Source: CAZBJJ01 sp964492245 (GTDB taxonomy: Bacteria; Spirochaetota; Spirochaetia; Treponematales; Breznakiellaceae). From it: 21,409 nucleotides of DNA. Position numbers and translations under genes: made by a program. The notes beneath the pieces are model-generated. The model had not been told where the DNA came from, searched no databases, and saw nothing but the letters and a program-made list of their open reading frames with translations. Below are positions 15,850 through 21,409 of the stretch, piece after piece. Location: NCBI GenBank assembly GCA_964492245.1, contig CAZBJJ010000036.1, positions 1 to 21,409 on the forward strand, read 5' to 3'. Position 1 is the first letter of the stretch. Each line of letters begins with the position of its first letter.

Positions 15850-16365
15850 ATGTTTATTTATGCCATGCAAGTTATTACCGGTTGCGAGGAAAAACTTATT
15901 GCCAATGTCAATGCAATTGACAGGGAATTGGCTAATAAGCTTCATTTTTTAAAAAAAACAGAAATCCGCCGAAAGAACGGGCAAAATATAAAAAAAATTG
16001 TCCCGGTATTTCCCGGCTATATTTTTCTCTGTCTGCCCGATGCGCTGACCGTTGAAAACTATCATTTGCTTAAAAAATCGGTATACTTTAATCGCTTTCT
16101 CCCCAATAATGAAAACATCCTGTCCCTAACTGGCAATGATTTTTTTATCATTAAAAAACTTACCTCCTTTGGGTCAATTACTGAACAGTCATTGGCGACC
16201 TTTGGCTTAGACGATAAAATTATTGTGCTGGAAGGCCCCCTTAAAGGCCTTGAGGGCTTTATAACCAAGGTCGATAAAAGAAAGGGGAGAGTTACCATTG
16301 TGTTAGACTTATACGGAGAGAAATTTCCCATAAGCCTCTTTGTTACTTATGTGAGCAAGCGATAA
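15850..16365 (+). CDS. Specialised NusG paralogue (LoaP/RfaH/UpxY-like)
   Basis: A 171-residue transcription elongation factor. The NGN domain occupies about residues 1-105, opening with MFIYAMQVITGCEEK and containing the typical FPGYIFL at 54-60. A KOW motif follows at about 122-150 (DDKIIVLEGPLKGLEGFITK). Housekeeping NusG usually sits beside secE or rplK; here it heads a sugar-nucleotide operon, as expected for the RfaH/UpxY/LoaP specialists that reduce termination in long polysaccharide operons. The start codon matches the NGN beginning of the family although no ribosome-binding site is present. The stop is 14 nt from the capD-like ATG. Antitermination of its own operon is inference. Confidence 0.87.
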   Translation: MFIYAMQVITGCEEKLIANVNAIDRELANKLHFLKKTEIRRKNGQNIKKIVPVFPGYIFLCLPDALTVENYHLLKKSVYFNRFLPNNENILSLTGNDFFIIKKLTSFGSITEQSLATFGLDDKIIVLEGPLKGLEGFITKVDKRKGRVTIVLDLYGEKFPISLFVTYVSKR

Positions 16366-16379
16366 AGGATTTATTGAAC

Positions 16380-17864
16380 ATGATTAAAGAGAAAGATGCT
16401 CGAATTTATATACTTGGTGCCGGTTTTGCTGGCCGCTCACTTGCCCGAGAACTCAAGAAGGCAAGAGTCTTTGGCGACTTAGTCGCCTTTTTAGATGACG
16501 ATCGGGCAAAGATTGGCATTAATATCGACAACATTCCCGTCTTAGGCCCGATAGCCGATATTACCCGTCTTTTGGCAATTCGCCCACAGGATATTGCCTT
16601 TATTGCCATTCCCAGTGCAGACCGCGAGACAATTCGCCGAATATACAGCCTCGTAAAAAATGCAGGCTTTAAGGATATTCGAATTCTTCCGGGTATTGCC
16701 CAAATTATCGAAGGGGAGGGCCATCTTATTCAAACGCGGAGCATGGACCCCCGCGATTTATTGAGCAGAAAGCCCATAAACATTGGCCTTAAAGAAAGCC
16801 TGGCCTACCTGCGGGGAAAACGGGTGTTTTTAAGTGGGGCTGGTGGCTCAATTGGGGGAGAAATAGCCCGCCAGTTGCTCTCCGGTGGTGCCGAAAGGCT
16901 GTATCTCTTTGGCCACGGCGAGAATTCAATTTACGAAATCGACCGAGAACTTCGACTTTTACAGGAAAAAGGCGTTGGCGAAAAAGCAAGCATTGTGCCC
17001 ATTATAGGCGAGCTAAAAGATAGCCACTACATGAATTATATTATGGCACAGGTAAAGGCCGATGTAGTTTTTCATGCTGCGGCCTATAAACACGTGCCTA
17101 TGATGGAAGAAAACCCAGTTGCTGCTATCGAAAACAATGTCCTGGGCACAGAAAATTTAATACATGCCTCGAAGGCCGCCGGCGTCAAGCGTTTTGTACT
17201 TATTTCCACCGACAAGGCGGTAGATCCAGTCTCGGTCTATGGCGTCTCTAAACGACTTTGCGAAGAACTCGTGTTAAAAGAGAGCTTACAGACCAATAAG
17301 AACAGCTATTACATGGTGGTGCGCTTTGGCAATGTCCTAGCCTCGCGGGGCTCAATTGTGCCACTTTTTCAACGCCAGATCGAGACTGGAGGCCCCGTTA
17401 CTGTTACGCACCCACAGGCAAAACGCTGGTTTATGACCATTCCGGAAGCCTGCTCCCTGGTTTTAAAGGCAGGCGGTGTGGGCAAAAATGCCTCGCTGTA
17501 TTTGTTGGATATGGGGGAGCCGGTGCTTATTAAAGAACTGGCCGAACAGATGATTTCTTTTTATGGGCACCGCCCAGAAAAGGATATTAAAATTGAATAC
17601 ATTGGATTGCGCCCGGGCGAAAGATTGGAAGAACACCTTTGGGGGGCCGAAGAAAAGCCAGAGAAGACTGAATACCATGGCATTCAGCAGGTGCGCAACT
17701 CTAAGCTTCACGACAATTTACCCTCCCTCCTTTGCGAGCTCCGGGACATCTGCCAATTTAACCCCAAAAACCCCGAGGCCTACAGAAATTCTCGCCAATT
17801 ACATGCGCTCTTGCAGAAGACCTTTACCCAGATTATTATTCCAGACAATGAACGAGATTATTAA
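16380..17864 (+). CDS. CapD/FlaA1-type UDP-sugar 4,6-dehydratase, soluble form
   Basis: A 494-residue nucleotide-sugar dehydratase, probably making a UDP-4-keto-6-deoxy-HexNAc from UDP-GlcNAc. It has an N-terminal Rossmann module (GAGFAGR from Gly13, CoA-binding-like) and a second SDR domain with the NAD(P) motif GAGGSIGGE at about 153-161. The catalytic Tyr287-x3-Lys291 is in SVYGVSKR. Large relatives (WbpM, PglF) have several N-terminal membrane helices, absent here, and often Met in place of the Tyr. In-frame TTG (16374) and ATG (16380) both follow AAGGA; I prefer ATG. From memory it matches the Cap5D-like gene of T. pallidum. It overlaps the aminotransferase gene by 17 nt. Confidence 0.92.
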   Translation: MIKEKDARIYILGAGFAGRSLARELKKARVFGDLVAFLDDDRAKIGINIDNIPVLGPIADITRLLAIRPQDIAFIAIPSADRETIRRIYSLVKNAGFKDIRILPGIAQIIEGEGHLIQTRSMDPRDLLSRKPINIGLKESLAYLRGKRVFLSGAGGSIGGEIARQLLSGGAERLYLFGHGENSIYEIDRELRLLQEKGVGEKASIVPIIGELKDSHYMNYIMAQVKADVVFHAAAYKHVPMMEENPVAAIENNVLGTENLIHASKAAGVKRFVLISTDKAVDPVSVYGVSKRLCEELVLKESLQTNKNSYYMVVRFGNVLASRGSIVPLFQRQIETGGPVTVTHPQAKRWFMTIPEACSLVLKAGGVGKNASLYLLDMGEPVLIKELAEQMISFYGHRPEKDIKIEYIGLRPGERLEEHLWGAEEKPEKTEYHGIQQVRNSKLHDNLPSLLCELRDICQFNPKNPEAYRNSRQLHALLQKTFTQIIIPDNERDY

Positions 17865-19107
17865 GCCCTTGCGCCGACCCGATATACCCTTTGCCCGCCC
17901 CCTTATTGGCAGGGCCGAAGAAAAAGCTGTGCTGGATGTTTTGCGCTCTGGCTGGATTACCACCGGCAAAGAAGCCTTGGCCTTCGAACAGGAATTTGCT
18001 CAATTTTTAAATACCTCTTCCGCCACTGATACATTAAACTGTCTGGCAGTAAATTCGGCCACCGCCGGCCTGCATCTGGCCTACGAGGCACTGGGGGTGG
18101 GCAAGGATTCCCTGGTCTTTGTCCCAACAATGACCTTTACCGCCACTGCCGAGGCTGTCCGCTATTTAGGGGGAGAAGTTGTCTTTGTTGACTCGCTTAA
18201 AGATAGCCCCCACATGGATGTTCAGGATTTAGAGAAAAAAATACTGGCAATACTAGAAGGTCGAAACCCCTATCAGCTTGAAAAACCAATTGGTCCCAAA
18301 TTAGCCGGCAAAAAACCAAGGGCCATTTGCGCTGTCCACTATGGCGGCCTGGCCCAGGATATGCCAAAACTTTTGAGCATAGCCCGTCAATATGGCCTCT
18401 TTCTAGTAGAAGACGCAGCCCATAGCTTTCCCTCTTACATTGATAATCTGGGCTATGCAGGCAGCCTGGGCGATATTGGGGTTTTTTCTTTTTATGCCAC
18501 AAAGACCATAACCAGTGCCGAGGGCGGCATGATTGTCTGCAAGGACAAAGCTCATGCAGCACGCATGAGCACTATGCGCCTTCATGGCATAGACAGACCA
18601 GTCTGGCAGCGCTATAGCAAAACCACAGTCTCCTGGGACTACGATGTAGTCGACGCGGGGTATAAGTATAATTTAACTGATATAGCAGCAGCCTTGGGCA
18701 GAGTACAACTTTCGCGGGCAAAGGACCTGTTAAAAATGCGAGAAAACATTGCTAGGGAATACGACCAGGCGCTGTCCCTACTCCCAGAAATTAAGATTCC
18801 TCTCACCGGCCCCGGCGATGCCCGCCATCTGTATCCTATTCAAATTGATGCCAACACTTCCTGCACCCGCAATGGCCTTGCACAATTTTTACAGTCTAAA
18901 GGCATTGGTGTATCGGTCCATTTTAGGCCCCTACACCGCATGAGCTACTGGAAGCAGCGGTATCAATTAAAAGATGCCGACCTGCCACGTGCCACCGCCT
19001 TACACGAAGGCCTGCTCTCTCTGCCCATTTGGCCAGGTCTACGGGCAAAGGAGCTTGCGTATATCATTTCTTGCATAAAAGAGGGCCTAAGGGCAAAATA
19101 TGAGTAG
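17848..19107 (+). CDS. DegT/DnrJ/EryC1 family PLP aminotransferase
   Basis: A 419-residue PLP enzyme that likely aminates the 4-keto sugar made by the preceding dehydratase, as PglE, PseC or WbpE do. The PLP lysine is Lys219 in FSFYATKTITSAEGG, and the cofactor-binding Asp189 and His192 are in VEDAAHSF. RPLIGRAEEKAVLDVLRSGWITTG at the N-terminus is typical of the family. The frame is open from 17563, but the extra part is capD in another frame. The ATG at 17848 matches the family start, although no Shine-Dalgarno is seen, so it is probably translated by coupling. Eight bases overlap the next gene. The exact sugar cannot be told. Confidence 0.92.
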   Translation: MNEIIKPLRRPDIPFARPLIGRAEEKAVLDVLRSGWITTGKEALAFEQEFAQFLNTSSATDTLNCLAVNSATAGLHLAYEALGVGKDSLVFVPTMTFTATAEAVRYLGGEVVFVDSLKDSPHMDVQDLEKKILAILEGRNPYQLEKPIGPKLAGKKPRAICAVHYGGLAQDMPKLLSIARQYGLFLVEDAAHSFPSYIDNLGYAGSLGDIGVFSFYATKTITSAEGGMIVCKDKAHAARMSTMRLHGIDRPVWQRYSKTTVSWDYDVVDAGYKYNLTDIAAALGRVQLSRAKDLLKMRENIAREYDQALSLLPEIKIPLTGPGDARHLYPIQIDANTSCTRNGLAQFLQSKGIGVSVHFRPLHRMSYWKQRYQLKDADLPRATALHEGLLSLPIWPGLRAKELAYIISCIKEGLRAKYE

Positions 19108-21157
19108 CAGATTAAAATACACCCAAGACCTGCGCTATCCCCCCTTCGACGAAGTTTTAATAATTCGCTCCAGTATAAGTTCTGGGAGCATTAAACACAT
19201 CGAACTGCCGCCCTTGCCAAAGGGCTATAGCTGTATTTTAGCAAAGGACATTCCGGGGAAGAACCAACTTGCCCCCCCCGCAAAGGATGTAGTACTCTTG
19301 GCCAATAGCAAGATATCCTATTACGGCCAGCCCATTGCCCTCTTGGCCGGACCAGACTTTGCCGTTTTAATTAAACTTGCCCATAAAATTGATATCGAAT
19401 ACGAAGAGCAGAAGGGACAATACAACTATGTCAAATTTTCTGCCGAAAAACTTTTGGGCAAGCAGCGGCTAAGTAAGGGGGATAGCGAAAATCTTACACT
19501 CCTAGAAGATGGCACTAAAAAAATCGAAACAAGTATCAAAATTAGCGCCCAGGAACACTGGTATCCCGAGCCACATACCGCCTTTGCCCGCTACGATAAA
19601 AAAAAGATTACCGTAAATATAGGCACACAGTGGCCCTTTCATGTCCGCAGTTCCTGCGCCCAGGGCCTGGACCGGCCAATGACAGAGATTCTTATTGAAC
19701 CAATGGAAACTGGCCAACACATGGACGGAAAAATTTGGTATCCTTCATTGATAGCCTGCCTCTGTGCCCTTGCCTGCAGCATCACTCAAAAAAACACCCG
19801 CCTTGCCCTCAGCCGGGAAGAAGATTTTTTATGCAGCCCTAAAAGTCCGGCAATGTCAATAAACATTAAAAGTTGTCTATCGAAAGAAGGCCATTTACAG
19901 GCAAGCCACCTTGTCGCGCACATAGAAGGTGGAGCTGCCTGCCCATTTTTACAAGAAATAATGACAAGGCTCTGTGTGGGGGCAACGGGGTCCTACGACT
20001 GTGCCAATATAACTGCCGAAGTCTTTGCCGTCCGAACCAACACCCCACCCAGCGGGCCCTTCGCTGGCTATGGCCTTTCGCAGGCTTTTTTTGCAATTGA
20101 AAACCATGTTCAAAATATCTGCGAGCATTTAAAAATTGATCCCGTGGAATGGCGCTTAAAAAATGTAATCCATCGGGCCTCCCTCCTTAATGGCAATATT
20201 GTAGCAAAGGATATTGTCGATATAAAAAGCCTCGTTCAGGTCTGCCTGGAAATTAGCGATTACAAAAGAAAATGGGCCTCCTACGAGCTTATGCGAAAGG
20301 GCGATAAAACACGCCTACTTCGAGGCATCGGCTTCTCTTTAACCTGGCAAAACTCCGGCTTTATGAACAATAGCGACTTAGCCGCGGTGCAAGAGGTCAA
20401 AGCCACCCTGGATAAAAACAGCAAATTAGAAATCGTTACCAGCGCCATAAGTTCCAGCTCGGAGACCGCAGTTATATGGCGACAGATGGCTGCCGATCTG
20501 TTAAATATTGAAATTAAGCAGGTGCGCATAAAGGAGGACACGCGGGATGTCCTGCAGGATGCCGGCCCAGCCAGCCTTTCGAGAAATACGGCAATTATAA
20601 CAAATTTAATTGAGCGCTGTTGTAAAAGTATCCAAAAACAGCGTTTTAGAGAGGCATTGCCGATAACCGTAACGCGGAAGGCAAGGACATCCAGTGTCCT
20701 GGGAAAGTCGAAACAGGCGTCTTTAAGCGGCCTCAGTTGGGCCAGCACCGTGGCAGAAATAGAAATAGATCCCTCCGATTTCGCCATACATATTCGAGGT
20801 ATCTGGATGAATATCGATGCTGGAAGTATTTTAAATGAGAAAATTGCCCGCTCATCGGTGGAAACTGCCTGTTACCAGGCCACAAGTGCCTTTTTGTGCG
20901 AGTCGGTGGACTGGAACCAGGGTATACCCAATAGCGATAATTTCAAAAACTACGGCTTTCTGCCTCTTGCAAAATCGCCGGAGATGACCATTCACTTTAA
21001 TCAAAAAGAAAAAACAACACCCAAAGGAATAGGCGATCTCCCCTTTATTGGCGTTCCCTCTGCCATTAGCCAGGCAATTTCCCAGGCCATCAATGCCCCA
21101 ATAAACTCATTTCCTCTCGATCCGCGAAGCATAATCTCTGCATTGGAGTTAACATGA
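19100..21157 (+). CDS. Diverged molybdenum-hydroxylase large-subunit homologue
   Basis: A 685-residue homologue of the molybdopterin subunit of xanthine dehydrogenase/aldehyde oxidase, shorter than usual (about 730-780). The family order is visible: AQEHWYPEPH (150-159) matches the Gln-containing QEHxYLE motif. The Moco-site motifs are altered: GGGFGGKE is GQHMDGKI (205-212), the RGFG segment is AGYG (322-325, Arg replaced by Ala), the Gln-Gly stretch is SSSS (451-454), and the catalytic GxGE near the end is GIGD (643-646, Glu to Asp). AGGG lies just before the ATG. It overlaps the aminotransferase by 8 nt and the [2Fe-2S] gene by 4 nt. It may be a hydroxylase with an unusual centre or a repurposed protein; chemistry is unknown. 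Confidence 0.85.
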   Translation: MSSRLKYTQDLRYPPFDEVLIIRSSISSGSIKHIELPPLPKGYSCILAKDIPGKNQLAPPAKDVVLLANSKISYYGQPIALLAGPDFAVLIKLAHKIDIEYEEQKGQYNYVKFSAEKLLGKQRLSKGDSENLTLLEDGTKKIETSIKISAQEHWYPEPHTAFARYDKKKITVNIGTQWPFHVRSSCAQGLDRPMTEILIEPMETGQHMDGKIWYPSLIACLCALACSITQKNTRLALSREEDFLCSPKSPAMSINIKSCLSKEGHLQASHLVAHIEGGAACPFLQEIMTRLCVGATGSYDCANITAEVFAVRTNTPPSGPFAGYGLSQAFFAIENHVQNICEHLKIDPVEWRLKNVIHRASLLNGNIVAKDIVDIKSLVQVCLEISDYKRKWASYELMRKGDKTRLLRGIGFSLTWQNSGFMNNSDLAAVQEVKATLDKNSKLEIVTSAISSSSETAVIWRQMAADLLNIEIKQVRIKEDTRDVLQDAGPASLSRNTAIITNLIERCCKSIQKQRFREALPITVTRKARTSSVLGKSKQASLSGLSWASTVAEIEIDPSDFAIHIRGIWMNIDAGSILNEKIARSSVETACYQATSAFLCESVDWNQGIPNSDNFKNYGFLPLAKSPEMTIHFNQKEKTTPKGIGDLPFIGVPSAISQAISQAINAPINSFPLDPRSIISALELT

Positions 21158-21409
21158 ATATAAATTTTATTTTAAATGGCGAGGACGTCTTAATTCAGGC
21201 AAGTCCCAATGAGCGATTAATCGATATTTTACGCAACAAATTTTTATATATGAGTGCAAAACCAGGTTGTAGAATGGGGCGCTGTGGTTCCTGTTCTGTT
21301 ATTTTTAATGGAAAGCTTGTTGCCTCCTGCCTAGTGCCGGCTTTTAGTGTGCGGGGGGGACAGGTCGAAGCAAACGCAAGGATCCGTCTAAAGGTGTATT
21401 TGTTGCCGA
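21154..21409 (+). CDS. [2Fe-2S] subunit of a molybdenum-hydroxylase-type complex, partial
   Basis: The N-terminal 85 codons of a ferredoxin-like small subunit, cut by the window edge. It begins MNINFILNGEDVLIQASPNE and has the plant-type cluster motif GCRMGRCGSCSV with a fourth Cys 11 residues later (VASC). The ATG overlaps the upstream TGA (ATGA), with TGGAG five bases ahead. Electrons would pass through it to or from the large subunit. The last 15 or so residues, after a run of seven G bases at 21353-21359, match the usual VxTIEG continuation poorly; a frameshift or sequence error there is possible but unproven. The second [2Fe-2S] domain should lie beyond the edge. Confidence 0.85.
   Translation, partial: MNINFILNGEDVLIQASPNERLIDILRNKFLYMSAKPGCRMGRCGSCSVIFNGKLVASCLVPAFSVRGGQVEANARIRLKVYLLP

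Overview
The window looks like chromosome from a treponeme-type spirochaete. The evidence is the mix of genes: SecA, GlnRS, several lipoproteins with spirochaete-style lipoboxes, a SPOR-domain envelope protein, and a NusG paralogue / CapD / DegT / molybdenum-hydroxylase-like cluster. From memory, that last cluster resembles the Treponema pallidum TP0077-TP0080 neighbourhood. The species cannot be named from sequence alone. I see no tRNA, rRNA, CRISPR array or intact insertion sequence. No stretch over 300 bases is without a gene.

Left edge (1-1100): an accessory patch. It holds one class II Fic gene, and a 37-bp promoter-bearing repeat that occurs twice in direct orientation, one copy either side of fic (36 of 37 bases identical). 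The left copy lies upstream of what looks like the first ten codons of a broken gene on the same strand. Positions 1160-4632 (minus) encode an LplA/LplB/LplC-type carbohydrate ABC importer, lacking its ATPase here, with a candidate operator at its 5' end and a good terminator at its 3' end.

Centre (4698-10831, all minus): a long co-directional block, often with overlapping stop and start codons. In transcription order it runs propeller-like lipoprotein, one-TM protein, glnS, small membrane protein, Nudix hydrolase, SH3-like lipoprotein, DUF445 membrane protein. Divergent from it is secA (plus). The two divergent promoters have overlapping -35 elements, and each -10 lies 6-7 nt before an ATG with no Shine-Dalgarno sequence, so both transcripts look leaderless. 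Next come two minus-strand envelope genes (13689-15752): a secreted protein and a SPOR protein with a Val-Ala-Pro-Glu repeat.

Right side (15850 to the edge, plus): a tightly packed operon of a specialised NusG paralogue, a soluble CapD-type sugar-nucleotide dehydratase, a DegT-type PLP aminotransferase, a strongly diverged molybdenum-hydroxylase large-subunit homologue and the start of a [2Fe-2S] subunit. The first three suggest a processively transcribed 4-amino-sugar pathway. The hydroxylase homologue has lost most recognisable molybdopterin-site residues, including the catalytic Glu (Asp here), and is the most likely source of new biology. The NusG-paralogue promoter also appears leaderless and carries a perfect 17-bp palindrome just upstream.
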